64,000 bases of DNA from JAFAMS01 sp963715815 (GCA_963715815.1 OY970278.1:1-64000); one strand, 5' to 3'; shown: positions 44,977-54,664, numbered from the stretch's first letter. Numbers and translations are program-made. The notes: a model not told the origin generated them from the sequence alone.

Positions 44977-46542
44977 CTGGAACAAAACGATCTTTGGATT
45001 CTTGTCGGCTTACTCGGCGCCGCGATACCGCTGATCGCGCTTGCGCGCCGTGCGAACATTCCTTATCCGATCGTGCTCGTGCTGGGCGGCCTTGTCCTCG
45101 GATTCGTTCCGGGTTTGCCGCATCTCGAGCTGGATCCCAATCTCGTCCTCGTGATCTTTCTGCCGCCGCTTCTGTATTGGGAAGCGATCAACGCGCCGAC
45201 AGATGTGATGCGCCAAAATCGGTCGCAGATTTGGGTCCTCGCCTTTGGTCTCGTGATTGCGACGGCAGTCGTCGTGGCTGCCATCGCGCACGCGACGATC
45301 TCGAACTTGTCGTGGGCGATGGCGTTCGTACTCGGTGCGATTGTCGCACCGACCGACGAGCTCGCTGCTGCGCCAGTGCTCGAGCGGATGCGCATGCCGC
45401 GTCATCTGATCGCGATCGTCGTCGGCGAAAGCCTCCTCAACGACGCGTCGGCGCTGATATTGTACAACTTTTCGATCGTTGCGGTCGTAACGGGCAGCTT
45501 CATCTTCGGAAATGCTGTGTTACATTTCATCGTCGCGGCTGTGGGTGGAGTCGCCGTCGGACTGCTTGTCGGCCGGCTTGCGGTCGAAGGCTGGCGACGC
45601 ATCAAGGATACGCAGCTTCAAGGGATCATCTCGTTTGAGCTCTCGTATCTCGCGTACTTACTCTCGCAACGCTTCGCGCTTTCAGGTGTGCTTGCAGTCG
45701 TGTATGGCGGCATATACGTCAATCGCTTTACACCGCGCGTCCTTACGCCGGCGACGCGACTTCGAGGTCTGGGCTATTGGGAGACGATCGTTTTCCTGAT
45801 CAATGCCGTGCTTTTTTTGATCGTCGGCCTGCAGCTGCACGAGATTGCGCACAACGTTTTCCTGGAATATTCGTGGCTGACCGTCCTGTGGTACGCGCTC
45901 ATTATTAATGTCACTGTCGTCGGAATACGATTTGCGTGGATTCTCGGCGTCGAATACATCCCGTTTATCGGTGCATCGTCGGAACATTCGCGCGGAGATT
46001 GGCGTCACGCCGTCATCGCAAGCTGGTCGGGACTACGCGGTGCAGTTTCGCTCGCGGCGGCGCTCGCGATTCCCGTTTCACTCGCGAGCGGCGCTCCGCT
46101 CCCGCATCGTCATCTCGTCATCTTTCTCACCTTCAGCGTGATTTTGGTGACACTCGTTCTCGGAGGCTTGACGCTGCCATGGATCGTGAAAGCGCTCTCG
46201 GTTCCCGAAGATGCGAGCGAAGAGGAAGACGAAGTGCGCGATGGATTGCGCGGCATGACGGAGGCCGCGCTCGAAGAGCTCGGCACGATCGAAGCAGAGG
46301 GTCGACTCGATAAAGAAGCCATTGCGCGGCTGCGCCGGCGCTACGAACATCGGCGCCAGGACGTCGACGGCCAATCCGCCGACGAAGATGACATCGTTGA
46401 CGCCGAGCAGCGCCTCCTTGCTGCCCAGCTGCAAGCGTTGCTTGAAATGCGCGAGCAGGGTAGCATCGACAATGTCGTGTTGCGCCGCCTGCAGCACGTG
46501 CTCGATATCTCGCAGGAACGTCTCGACCGCGGGGTACACTAA
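44977..46542 (+). CDS. Na+/H+ antiporter (NhaP/CPA1 type), apparent CTG start
   Basis: About 521 residues, 12 membrane segments plus an 80-residue cytosolic C-terminal domain. It has LVLGGLVLGFVPGLPH, LPPLLYWEA, APTDELAAAPVLERM, VGESLLNDASALILYNFS and SWSGLRGAVSLAAALA. The first membrane segment (LWILVGLLGAAIPLIALARR) lies upstream of the first GTG (45073). The only initiator there after an in-frame TAG is CTG at 44977, with GAGG about 8 nt before it. Divergent from the SpoIIE operon. Confidence 0.85.
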   Translation: MEQNDLWILVGLLGAAIPLIALARRANIPYPIVLVLGGLVLGFVPGLPHLELDPNLVLVIFLPPLLYWEAINAPTDVMRQNRSQIWVLAFGLVIATAVVVAAIAHATISNLSWAMAFVLGAIVAPTDELAAAPVLERMRMPRHLIAIVVGESLLNDASALILYNFSIVAVVTGSFIFGNAVLHFIVAAVGGVAVGLLVGRLAVEGWRRIKDTQLQGIISFELSYLAYLLSQRFALSGVLAVVYGGIYVNRFTPRVLTPATRLRGLGYWETIVFLINAVLFLIVGLQLHEIAHNVFLEYSWLTVLWYALIINVTVVGIRFAWILGVEYIPFIGASSEHSRGDWRHAVIASWSGLRGAVSLAAALAIPVSLASGAPLPHRHLVIFLTFSVILVTLVLGGLTLPWIVKALSVPEDASEEEDEVRDGLRGMTEAALEELGTIEAEGRLDKEAIARLRRRYEHRRQDVDGQSADEDDIVDAEQRLLAAQLQALLEMREQGSIDNVVLRRLQHVLDISQERLDRGVH

Positions 46543-46614
46543 GAGAAGAGACGAACAAATGTTCGAGCCTAATGGCGGTAGGCTGCCGACCGTCGAAAGC
46601 TAAGACAGAGGCCG

Positions 46615-46800
46615 ATGGACCATCCTGAGAACGAACCAAATCAGGACGACATCGAGAAACTCCAGCACTCGGAAAATGAGGTCGCGCTGGAAGATCTCGA
46701 TATCCCCGATGATCTTAAAGCCGAATTGCTTCGCGAGCTGGATGGATTTAAGGAAGGCGACGACGCGCGACGTCACGGCGCGCCTCCCCGGAGAGCTTAA
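46615..46800 (+). CDS. Small acidic protein, hypothetical
   Basis: 61 residues, rich in Asp/Glu at the N-terminus and basic at the C-terminus (DIPDDLKAELLRELDGF). ATG with AGAGG a few bases upstream. It precedes the transglycosylase gene by 14 bp on the same strand, so it may be the first gene of the envelope operon. Not recognised. Confidence 0.45.
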   Translation: MDHPENEPNQDDIEKLQHSENEVALEDLDIPDDLKAELLRELDGFKEGDDARRHGAPPRRA

Positions 46801-46813
46801 GCCACCGCTCATC

Positions 46814-47356
46814 ATGCGCAGCAGGCCGGTACGCCGCGCAGAGTCGAAGGCGAGCCCGGTCGTGCGCAATCAGCTTCGGTCGGCCTTTGCGTGGCTGGCC
46901 CCGATCACGATCGCGGCTCTTTTGACAGCCTGCTCCGGTTCGGGCAGTTTGCCGTTTTCATCTTACTCGATGAATCCGCAAAAGCTGGCGACGCTCGAGA
47001 AAACGTATGCGCGAGCAAACAGCGTTCCGCTCGGGCTCGTGCGCGCGGTCGTCGACGCGGAGTCGAAGGGCAATCCGTACGCGATCAGCCGTGCGGGCGC
47101 GCAAGGCCTGATGCAGCTCATGCCCGCGACTCAGGCACGTTACGGCGTCTGCGATCCGTACGACCCCGCGGCCAACGTCGACGGCGGGACACGCTATCTT
47201 CACGATCTTTTGACGAAGTATCATAACGACATTCAACTCGCGCTTGCGGCGTACAACGCCGGCCCTGCCGCAGTTGCGTACTATCACGGAATTCCGCCCT
47301 TCGCCGAGACGCGGTCATACGTCGCGCGGGTGAGCGCGGAACTCCAAAGCCTCTAA
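46814..47356 (+). CDS. Lytic transglycosylase (SLT family) lipoprotein
   Basis: 180 residues. Lipoprotein signal with lipobox LLTAC (ITIAALLTACSGSG). SLT-fold motifs are VPLGLVRAVVDAESKGNPYAIS (catalytic Glu), GAQGLMQLMPATQARYG, DGGTRYLHDLL and LALAAYNAGPAAV. It cleaves peptidoglycan at the inner face of the outer membrane. The longer frame (from 46676) is rejected because its N-terminus is not signal-like. Followed after 15 bp by the LptF/G gene. Confidence 0.9.
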   Translation: MRSRPVRRAESKASPVVRNQLRSAFAWLAPITIAALLTACSGSGSLPFSSYSMNPQKLATLEKTYARANSVPLGLVRAVVDAESKGNPYAISRAGAQGLMQLMPATQARYGVCDPYDPAANVDGGTRYLHDLLTKYHNDIQLALAAYNAGPAAVAYYHGIPPFAETRSYVARVSAELQSL

Positions 47357-47371
47357 GGCTCTCCGCATTCT

Positions 47372-48532
47372 ATGGCAGCATTCCCGGGCGTCGTGAGCGC
47401 CTCGTTCACCGCATCGCCACGGCGAAAATTAACGGTCCCGATTCTTGACGGCTATATCTTTCGCGAAATGGCGCCGCCGTTCGTAATCGGTCTGGGCGCC
47501 TATTTGCTGTTCCAGTTCTTGAATATTTTCTTTCTCGCAGCGGACTACGTGATCAACCAGCATGCATCGATGCTCTTGGTGCTGCGCTTCTTGATTCTGC
47601 GCGTCCCGCAAGCTGCGCCGCTAGCGTTTATCTTCGGCTGTCTCTTTGGAACGATGCTCGCGTTCGGACGCCTGGTTGCGGATAACGAGATCACCGCACT
47701 GCGCACGTCCGGAATTTCGTTCTGGCGCATCGCGCGCGTCCCGCTCCTGTTCGGACTCGGTGCATTCTTGTTGTCGTGGTTCATCAACGAACAGCTCGCG
47801 CCCAAAGCCACACAGCTCTCGACACGGACGTTCTATCAGATCATCTATCACACCGCCGCGTTGCCGATCGAGCCGCAAATCTTCCGCAAGGATCCGACGA
47901 CGGGACGCGTTTTCTTCGTAAACACTGTCGATTCGATCACGCACGAAATGTCGGATGTGATGATTTTCGATCGCGGAACGAGCTCGCCGTTCGATTCGGT
48001 CATGACTGCCAAGAAGGCGTACATCAAAGACGCCAAACTGCACTTGCAAAGTCCAACGATCATCCGTTTCAAACCGAGCGGCTTCGTCGACGTTGAGAAC
48101 CACAGCGAGGAAATAGTCATCGGTTTACCGCTCGACATCAACGCCGACGAGTTCTTCAATCAATCCGGCGGCGATCCGACCTCGCTTGATTCGAAGACGC
48201 TTTCTTCGCAAATCAAAGCACTCAAAGCAACCGGCACCGGCGGACAAGCGATCGACAACTTGCAGTTGATCCTAGCGTCGCGCCGCGCGCTGCCGTTCGG
48301 TTGTTTCATCGCAATTCTCGTCTCGCTGCCGCTGGCCGTCGTCTTCGGCCGCCGCGGACGCGAGCTCGGAATGGCGCTCTCGCTGACGGTGATGTTCGTC
48401 TATTATCTAGCAGCGTCAGCAATGGCGGCGCTCGGGCGAAATGGTGTCGTCGACGCTACGCTCGCGTCGTGGACGCCGAATATCATCGTCGGAGTTGCGG
48501 GTGCCGTGCTCTTGCGCAAAGTCGAACGCTAA
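47372..48532 (+). CDS. LptF/LptG-family permease
   Basis: 386 residues. It begins VPILDGYIFREMAPPFVIGLGAYLLF with five further membrane segments, and a periplasmic jellyroll domain occupies about residues 140-290 (IFRKDPTTGRVFFVNTVD). The C-terminus (LGMALSLTVMFVYYLA) is typical of YjgP/YjgQ proteins. It extracts lipopolysaccharide from the inner membrane with LptB. Only one such gene is present, so either a homodimer works or the partner lies elsewhere. Confidence 0.9.
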   Translation: MAAFPGVVSASFTASPRRKLTVPILDGYIFREMAPPFVIGLGAYLLFQFLNIFFLAADYVINQHASMLLVLRFLILRVPQAAPLAFIFGCLFGTMLAFGRLVADNEITALRTSGISFWRIARVPLLFGLGAFLLSWFINEQLAPKATQLSTRTFYQIIYHTAALPIEPQIFRKDPTTGRVFFVNTVDSITHEMSDVMIFDRGTSSPFDSVMTAKKAYIKDAKLHLQSPTIIRFKPSGFVDVENHSEEIVIGLPLDINADEFFNQSGGDPTSLDSKTLSSQIKALKATGTGGQAIDNLQLILASRRALPFGCFIAILVSLPLAVVFGRRGRELGMALSLTVMFVYYLAASAMAALGRNGVVDATLASWTPNIIVGVAGAVLLRKVER

Positions 48533-48549
48533 AGCGGTCGGCGGTCAAC

Positions 48550-51105
48550 GTGCGCGGGTGGTTAGCTTGTTGCTTGGTGATCGCGGTGTTCGCGGTCTAT
48601 GCGCTTCCCGCCAGTAGTCAAAACGCCTATCAGACGCCGGAGGCCTTACAAGCGCTCGCGATTCTCGATCATTCGTGCGCGAGCGATTCGGACGTCAAGG
48701 AGCATCTTCCGGATATCAAGTCGTTGCTGAAACAAGCCGGCCGGCGCAGCCTGTATCTCAACAAGCAGGTCGCGCAAGTTGAAGAAAGCGCCTCACCCGC
48801 TCCGGCACCAACCGGCGAGGGAAATGGAACGCCGATCCCGGGAGTATCGCCGACGCCGTTCAGTCAGCAGCCGCCGATCGGCCCCGGCGTCATTCCGCCG
48901 CCAACCACGCCGCCGTCGACGTCCGCACCCGCGCCACCGCCGGTTCCACCGCCTTCACCATCCGCAACCGGATCGCTCGGTCCGATTCCGATCACACGCC
49001 CGACCGGTGGCGTCCCGACCGTCGAGCCGAAAAGCAATTCGCCGACGCCATTCCCGACTGGATCTCCGGCACCCGGACCGTCGCCGACGATCGCGCCCTT
49101 GCAGCCCGGTCAGATTCTGCTGCTTTCAGATCGCTATTCCGGTTCGAGCGATGAGTCGAAACCACAAGATTTCGACGGCAACGTTAACCTGTTTTACGAT
49201 CAAGGCGTAATCGTCGCAGAGCACGCACACTACGACGGCTCACGCTACCTCGATTTCACCGGCCACCCGTATCTGCGTAACTATTCCGGCGACACGGTGC
49301 TCAGCGCCGACCTCATTCGCTTCGATAAATTTACGCAGCGTGCAACCATGTTCCACGGCACCGGCGATACGACCGAAGGCGTTGAGAAAGGCAAACTGCA
49401 CTTCTCAGCCGCGGAGATGGTCACGCTGAGCGATGGACACACGGTCGGTAAGAATGCCAGCTGGACGACGTGCGACAATCCGCACGCAGGCTATCACATG
49501 GAATCCAAGACATTCGAGGTGCGGCCCAACGATAAGATCATAGCGCGCAAGGTCACCATCTTTCTCGGCCCGCTTGCGATCTTCTATCTTCCGGTGCTCG
49601 TTATTAGCCTCGTGCACGACAAAGGGCCGCCGCACACGTCGTTCTTACCGCTCTTCGGTTACGATCAAGCCGAAGGCTTTTGGGTCAAGACTCGTTTCGG
49701 CTTCGGGAATAGTCAACAATTCTACGGCTATTATAGGCTCGAGTATTTTACGAAGCTCGGTCTTGGTTTCGGTGCGAATTTCGTCATCGGTACCCGCAAT
49801 CACCGGCGACAGACTACGATTGATTTCTACCGCTCGCCGCCTAAACCGAGCGGCGGTGCCAACAATTTCAATCTGAACGATCAAGAAGCGCTGAGCTCAA
49901 AGCTCAAAGCGCAATTTCAGGTGCAATACATCAGCAACTACGGTCCGCTCGTTACCGGTCAACCGCCTTCAGAGACGATCGGCGGCAGCATCGCGTATAC
50001 CGGCGCGCGAACGAGTGACGATTTTACCTTCCAGCGCTATCAACAAGGCTCGGAGCAAGGCTCTGACAACCTCGGCTACACCGAGACGATTAATTTCCGC
50101 CAGAACATCACGGAAGCGTTGAATATCGGCTGGACCCGCAACTTCAATTCGCTCGCCGGACAGTCGAGCAATGTTGATTCAGCGACGCTTCAATCGCTAC
50201 TGAATTACACGACGCCTTGGGCGCTGTACAGCATGAACTTTAACAAGACGTTCTCACTGCAGCCCAGCGGCAAAGACATCGAGCCCGAGTTTTCGATTCA
50301 ACCGCGCGCGATCTTTCCGAACGACAAAGTGATACCGATTACGGCGCAGTTCGTCGCGGGCGAATACACCGAGCCTGCAACGCCGTTCTCGACGGCCGCC
50401 AGCGACCTCTCGCTCAACTTTGGTCCCGCGCTTGCGCACTTCTGGGGCAGTGATTTTTCCGCGACCATGCGCGTGCAACAATACGCGTTTGCGACGGGCG
50501 ACATGAAGGCCGAAATCGACCAGCAAGCGTCGTTCACGACGCCATTCGGAAATCACGTCCTCAACGCGCTCACCTACACCGAAACGAACTCGAACGGCCC
50601 GGAAAGCGAACCGTTCCAGACCTTCGATTTACTTTCCGGTGGATCGCACGGCGCGCAAGACGTGTTGCAGTTCTACAATAAGGATGATTGGGTGCTGCGT
50701 CTCGCTAGCGGAACCGGCTTCAACCGCCAAGCCCAGCCGATTTCGTACTCGTTCACCGTGCGGCCGACGCTGCGTTCGTATTTCACGATGAGCGGCTCGT
50801 GGGCACCCGGATCCGGGCAAGGCTTTCAGACGACGCAATATCAGCTCATCACACCCTTCGGCTACAAAACCGATTTGCAATTCGCCGCGACGCAGAATTG
50901 GAAAGCGCGTGGGCAGATAACCGATAAGGTCGTCTATCTGCGGCGTATTATCGGCGATTGTTACGACGTACGAGTTTCGTACAACCAGGATCTCAAGCTC
51001 GTCTCCGTCGGATTCGACTTGCTCGCATTCCCCTCGTACGGAGTCAACTTCGGCTTAGGTCAAGTCGGCTCGATCGTGCCCGGTAATCTTACCGGCTCGT
51101 TCTAG
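48550..51105 (+). CDS. lptD: OstA/LptD-like outer-membrane assembly protein
   Basis: About 851 residues. Signal peptide (LACCLVIAVFAVYALPASSQ), a Pro-rich linker (about 85-195), an OstA-like beta-jellyroll (GNVNLFYDQGVIVAEHAHYD, YSGDTVLSADLIRFDKFTQRATM), then PLAIFYLPVLVISL and a large Tyr/Phe-rich barrel. This resembles LptD but with a long Pro-rich insert in front. The GTG at 48550 starts the signal peptide, and the frame open to 48301 overlaps the LptF/G gene. It should deliver LPS to the cell surface together with the LptC-like protein downstream. Confidence 0.8.
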   Translation: MRGWLACCLVIAVFAVYALPASSQNAYQTPEALQALAILDHSCASDSDVKEHLPDIKSLLKQAGRRSLYLNKQVAQVEESASPAPAPTGEGNGTPIPGVSPTPFSQQPPIGPGVIPPPTTPPSTSAPAPPPVPPPSPSATGSLGPIPITRPTGGVPTVEPKSNSPTPFPTGSPAPGPSPTIAPLQPGQILLLSDRYSGSSDESKPQDFDGNVNLFYDQGVIVAEHAHYDGSRYLDFTGHPYLRNYSGDTVLSADLIRFDKFTQRATMFHGTGDTTEGVEKGKLHFSAAEMVTLSDGHTVGKNASWTTCDNPHAGYHMESKTFEVRPNDKIIARKVTIFLGPLAIFYLPVLVISLVHDKGPPHTSFLPLFGYDQAEGFWVKTRFGFGNSQQFYGYYRLEYFTKLGLGFGANFVIGTRNHRRQTTIDFYRSPPKPSGGANNFNLNDQEALSSKLKAQFQVQYISNYGPLVTGQPPSETIGGSIAYTGARTSDDFTFQRYQQGSEQGSDNLGYTETINFRQNITEALNIGWTRNFNSLAGQSSNVDSATLQSLLNYTTPWALYSMNFNKTFSLQPSGKDIEPEFSIQPRAIFPNDKVIPITAQFVAGEYTEPATPFSTAASDLSLNFGPALAHFWGSDFSATMRVQQYAFATGDMKAEIDQQASFTTPFGNHVLNALTYTETNSNGPESEPFQTFDLLSGGSHGAQDVLQFYNKDDWVLRLASGTGFNRQAQPISYSFTVRPTLRSYFTMSGSWAPGSGQGFQTTQYQLITPFGYKTDLQFAATQNWKARGQITDKVVYLRRIIGDCYDVRVSYNQDLKLVSVGFDLLAFPSYGVNFGLGQVGSIVPGNLTGSF

Positions 51106-51114
51106 CGTTCTCTA

Positions 51115-51279
51115 TTAGCGGTCATCGCATGGCGGGTGGCCGCACTCGCAGAACTCCATCTCTTCGGATTCATCCGCGTCTTTGCAGTAGTCGCTGCAAA
51201 ACGCTTCGGTGTCGATTACTTCAGTAACCATGCAGTTGCAGGTTGCATTCGCACATTCGATCGTCTGCTGATTGCTCAT
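51115..51279 (-). CDS. Metallothionein-like small cysteine-rich protein
   Basis: A 54-residue frame with nine Cys in a bacterial-metallothionein-like pattern: CANATCNCMV, then FCSDYC, then FCECGHPPC. The protein is acidic and lacks hydrophobic segments. Its ATG overlaps the stop of the lipoprotein gene upstream (ATGA), so it is translationally coupled. It probably binds Zn, Cd or Cu. It was too short for standard gene-length cut-offs. Confidence 0.75.
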   Translation of the reverse strand: MSNQQTIECANATCNCMVTEVIDTEAFCSDYCKDADESEEMEFCECGHPPCDDR

Positions 51280-52103
51280 GGGGCGTTCTTGATCTCTCCG
51301 CCGGCGATGCTTGCATTTGGGTTACCGTTGGGAATAGCGCCGGCCGGCACGGTCAGCTGATTGATGTAGTCGAACACCATGTTGGTCGGCAGCGGCAGCG
51401 AAAAGCTCGTGTCGTTGCGGCCATTGAGTCCGAGTGCGTCGAGTGGTGTCCCGGTTTGATCCAAGACAAAAAAGTTCACATACCAGACGTCGCAGATATA
51501 AGAGTACTGCACGCTGCACGAATTGGTCGCGGCCGGTGAGGGCGTCGGCGTTACGCCGGAGGGCAGCGGTGTCGGGCTCGGCGAGGGCGTCACTCCCGAG
51601 GGCAACGGTGTTGGAGTCGCCACGGGCGAGGGCGTAGGCGAACCGATCGGCGGGCGATCGAACAGCAAACGCGAGAACAACAAGGTGAATTGACTATTCT
51701 GTCCGTTGCTGTTCAGAGTAAGCGTCGCCAGATTCAGCGGGACGACGATTTGCTGCGTCCCCACGTTGGTCGTGCTGCCGGGCGTCAGATAGTATTGCAG
51801 CAAAACCGGCGGACTCTGGACGGTCCCGAATTTTCCGCCGACGAACCACGCAAACGAGTAGTTCAAGAAGCCGCCATTAAACTGCGTATTCGCGTACGGG
51901 GTACCGCCGCTGCCGCTCGTGTTGAATACGATAGCGTAGGTGTAGTTAGTGAAGTCGAAGGTCCCCTGAACGGTGTAGCGGATCAGCATGTTGCCGGCCG
52001 GAAGCCCGGCAATGGTCCCTGGTTTGGGGAACGTCACCTGGCGCCCACACGCTGCTAGCATGATCGCGACGAGAGAGAGAGCTAAACCGATCGAGCGTAA
52101 CAT
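51276..52103 (-). CDS. Lipoprotein, Pro/Ser/Thr-repeat containing, unknown function
   Basis: 275 residues with lipobox LAAC (LALSLVAIMLAACGR). A beta-rich domain (LIRYTVQGTFDFTNYTYAIVF) is followed by a low-complexity linker (repeats of TPLPSGVTPSPSP) and a second small domain. The ATG at 52103 starts the lipoprotein signal; the frame extends to 52301 but overlaps the divergent Lnt gene. Coupled to the metallothionein-like gene. Function unknown. Confidence 0.65.
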   Translation of the reverse strand: MLRSIGLALSLVAIMLAACGRQVTFPKPGTIAGLPAGNMLIRYTVQGTFDFTNYTYAIVFNTSGSGGTPYANTQFNGGFLNYSFAWFVGGKFGTVQSPPVLLQYYLTPGSTTNVGTQQIVVPLNLATLTLNSNGQNSQFTLLFSRLLFDRPPIGSPTPSPVATPTPLPSGVTPSPSPTPLPSGVTPTPSPAATNSCSVQYSYICDVWYVNFFVLDQTGTPLDALGLNGRNDTSFSLPLPTNMVFDYINQLTVPAGAIPNGNPNASIAGGEIKNAP

Positions 52104-53631
52104 TCTGACCTCAACGCGTACCGTTGCATTCTTGGTCGCGGTCGCATCCGCAGTTGCGTTGACGGCAGCATTCCCGAAGCTGGACTGGGCTTGGATCGCG
52201 CCGTTTGCAATGGCCGGGCTTTTTTGGTCATGGTTCGTGACTCCCGCTCGCACCGCGTTTTGGATTGGGCTTCTCAGCGGCTCTTTATTTTTCACGATCA
52301 TGTACTCGTGGTTTGGCGTAACGGCGGCGAGTCTGGTCGGCCCCTACGGGTTCGTGACGGTGCTTGGCCCCGCAATAGGTGACGCGTTCGCATTCGCCTG
52401 CGCGGGAGCCGCAGCGTCGATCGCGTTCGCACGCGCCCCGGGGCTTCTGGGAGCGTTTGCCGGAGCTGCGGCCTTTGCGATTGCCGAATGGGTGCGTTCG
52501 GTCGGGATGCTCGGCGTGCCGTTCGCGCAGATCGGGTACTCGCAAGCATCGAGCCTCTTCGGGCCGCTCGCCGCGTACGGCGGATCGATCTTCATCACAT
52601 TCATCGTGGGCGCGACCGGAGCCGTGTTCGCATCGTATCTCATCGATCGCATGCGCATCGCGCAGACGATCGGCGGCCTGCTCGGAATCGCGCTCCTAAC
52701 GGCCGCTGCATATGCATTCTGGCCGGCGCGCCACGCTGCGTCCGCGACGATCGCCGTTTCCGCAATTCAGGGCAACATCAAGCAGCAAACAAAATGGGAT
52801 CCCCAGTCGTTCTTTCTCGCGCTCGATCGCTACATTGAATTGACCCAAGCTACGCAAGCCACGCACCCGGTCTTTGTGCTCTGGCCCGAAACCGTCATCA
52901 CCGCTGCGATCGGAGACGATGACGCAATTGCACACAGAGATGTTCCGGCAACGCGAGCGGTCCGGGAACGTTTCGGGATGCTCGCACAAAACCTGAACAC
53001 GACGATTGCTGTCGGATCGCTCGAAGTGTCACGCGACGGTTTGCACAACTCGCTTTACTTTTTTGGGCCGAACGGCATGCTCGACGAGGTCTATCGCAAA
53101 CGCCAACTCGTACCGTACGCCGAGTGGATTCCGGTCGGCAGCTCGCTGCTCAAATGGTTTCCGTATCTCGACCAGATGGGGAGGGAAGTCCCGGGCCGCG
53201 ATCCCTCCGTCGTTCCGGTCGGGTCGCTCGACGTTGCGCCGCTGATCTGTTGGGAATCCGCGTTTTCCGACGTTGTGCACGATCAGATTGCACGCGGCGC
53301 GAGCATGCTCGCAATCTCGACCGACGACGCCTGGTTTGGTGAGAGCGCCGGACCATATCAGCACGCGCAAATCGCGCAAATACGCGCGATTGAAACCGGG
53401 CGCTGGGTGCTGCGCGCCGCGGCTACCGGCATCTCAGGGATCATTGCGCCCGACGGACATTGGACGCAGCGCTCGGAACTCGACGAGCAAGTGGTGGTAA
53501 ACGGCTTCGTCGGGCCGCCGGCTCCAACGCTGTTCGCAACGATCGGGCCCTGGAACGTCGTCTATGCGCTCTTCGCATTTTACTTACTCGCGCTCTTCAT
53601 AGGTTGGCGATGGCCAGACGCCTCACGCTAA
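52060..53631 (+). CDS. lnt: Apolipoprotein N-acyltransferase
   Basis: 523 residues. About seven membrane segments (TVAFLVAVASAVALTAAFP, then FTIMYSWFGV), followed by a nitrilase-fold domain: Glu in VLWPETVITAA, Lys in YRKRQLVPYAEW and nucleophile Cys in ICWESAFSDV. N-acylates lipoproteins in the periplasm; lipoprotein genes flank it. The start is unsure: ATG 52060 lies inside the divergent lipoprotein gene's 5' end, and CTG 52105 would avoid that overlap. Confidence 0.85.
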   Translation: MIATRERAKPIERNILTSTRTVAFLVAVASAVALTAAFPKLDWAWIAPFAMAGLFWSWFVTPARTAFWIGLLSGSLFFTIMYSWFGVTAASLVGPYGFVTVLGPAIGDAFAFACAGAAASIAFARAPGLLGAFAGAAAFAIAEWVRSVGMLGVPFAQIGYSQASSLFGPLAAYGGSIFITFIVGATGAVFASYLIDRMRIAQTIGGLLGIALLTAAAYAFWPARHAASATIAVSAIQGNIKQQTKWDPQSFFLALDRYIELTQATQATHPVFVLWPETVITAAIGDDDAIAHRDVPATRAVRERFGMLAQNLNTTIAVGSLEVSRDGLHNSLYFFGPNGMLDEVYRKRQLVPYAEWIPVGSSLLKWFPYLDQMGREVPGRDPSVVPVGSLDVAPLICWESAFSDVVHDQIARGASMLAISTDDAWFGESAGPYQHAQIAQIRAIETGRWVLRAAATGISGIIAPDGHWTQRSELDEQVVVNGFVGPPAPTLFATIGPWNVVYALFAFYLLALFIGWRWPDASR

Positions 53632-54140
53632 TCGCGACGATCGGTTTGCTGCTGGGTCTCGGCTTCGCATTGTGGCGTGCCGGCGAAGAAGATCTGCCGC
53701 CACCAACGCAAACGCAAACGATGAAAACCGGTGAGGCGCAGGGACGCCGCGCGCAATTTGCATCCTGGCAATTCACGTACGATAACGCGACGACGCTGCA
53801 AGACGGCGTCACTCAAGAGATCGACGGCATCCACGACGGCGTCTATTTGAAAGGAGGCAAGCCGTTCATCCGCATGCACGCGGAGCGTGCCGTGTACAAC
53901 TCGCTAACCCACGATTTTACGGTGAACGGCCTCGTGCACTTCGACATCAACGACCATGGGAAGACCCGGACGTTCGAAACGGACTACGCGGTCTGGACGG
54001 ACATCAATCAAACGCTGCGCATCCCGGGCACCGCGACGGTCGGAAGCGGCAATCAGCACCTGACGGTCACCGACATCACCGTTGACCTGAGCAAGGGGCA
54101 ATATACCATAGGGAAGATTCAGGGGGCCGCCCAACCGTGA
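53610..54140 (+). CDS. LptC-like protein
   Basis: 176 residues. N-terminal anchor (LTLIATIGLLLGLGFALW), then an LptC-type beta-jellyroll (DGVTQEIDGIHDGVYLKGGKPFIRMHAERAVYN, FTVNGLVHFDINDHGKTRTFETDYAVW, LRIPGTATVGSGNQHLTVTD). It would carry LPS from LptF/G to the LptD side. Starts inside the end of lnt and is coupled to the next gene by GTGA. Confidence 0.75.
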   Translation: MARRLTLIATIGLLLGLGFALWRAGEEDLPPPTQTQTMKTGEAQGRRAQFASWQFTYDNATTLQDGVTQEIDGIHDGVYLKGGKPFIRMHAERAVYNSLTHDFTVNGLVHFDINDHGKTRTFETDYAVWTDINQTLRIPGTATVGSGNQHLTVTDITVDLSKGQYTIGKIQGAAQP

Positions 54141-54664
54141 ACATCATGCGCAAGCCCTTCATCGCGTGCTTCATTCTCGTTCTGTTGGTGACCGCATGCG
54201 GCGGAAAGGGCGGCGGCGGCGCCGAGCCAGACGCGACGCCCACGAGCGACACGTATCTCTCGCATCGAGGCGAGGTGATGCCGCTTCGCAGTGCTCTTGG
54301 TGGCGTTGCGTTTCGCGCGTTCATCCCCGCACGTGAAATCGTCGAGACGGCGGTGCTTCCGGCTTACAACGGCGGCGACGACATACGCCAGAATCGCGGC
54401 ATCGGGTTCGAGTACGTATCAAAGCGCCAAGCGTACGTTCTCAAGGAATGGCCGGGAAGCGGACTACCCGGACCACGCATCGTCGCGACGATCGACAACT
54501 GCCAGATCACGTCGTATGACATCAACGGCGGGGCGACCGGACACCAAGGAGCGCTGTGGTCAAACGGAGGCATCGCGTTCAATCTCGTCGCGGTGGGCAG
54601 CGCCAACGATCGCGACACCTTCGAAGAAGCGCGCCGGCTCGTTCGTCTCGGCGCGTGCCGTTAG
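54137..54664 (+). CDS. Lipoprotein of unknown function
   Basis: 175 residues with lipobox LVTAC (ACFILVLLVTACGGKGG) and a Gly-rich spacer. The globular part (TYLSHRGEVMPLRSALGGV, FRAFIPAREIVETAVLP) is not recognised. GTG start overlaps the LptC-like stop (GTGA). Its stop overlaps the end of the convergent KGG-repeat gene. Confidence 0.6.
   Translation: MNIMRKPFIACFILVLLVTACGGKGGGGAEPDATPTSDTYLSHRGEVMPLRSALGGVAFRAFIPAREIVETAVLPAYNGGDDIRQNRGIGFEYVSKRQAYVLKEWPGSGLPGPRIVATIDNCQITSYDINGGATGHQGALWSNGGIAFNLVAVGSANDRDTFEEARRLVRLGACR

Noticed and set aside
48301..48549. Upstream extension of the LptD-like frame
   Set aside because: It lies inside the LptF/G gene and is Arg-rich; the signal peptide starts at GTG 48550.
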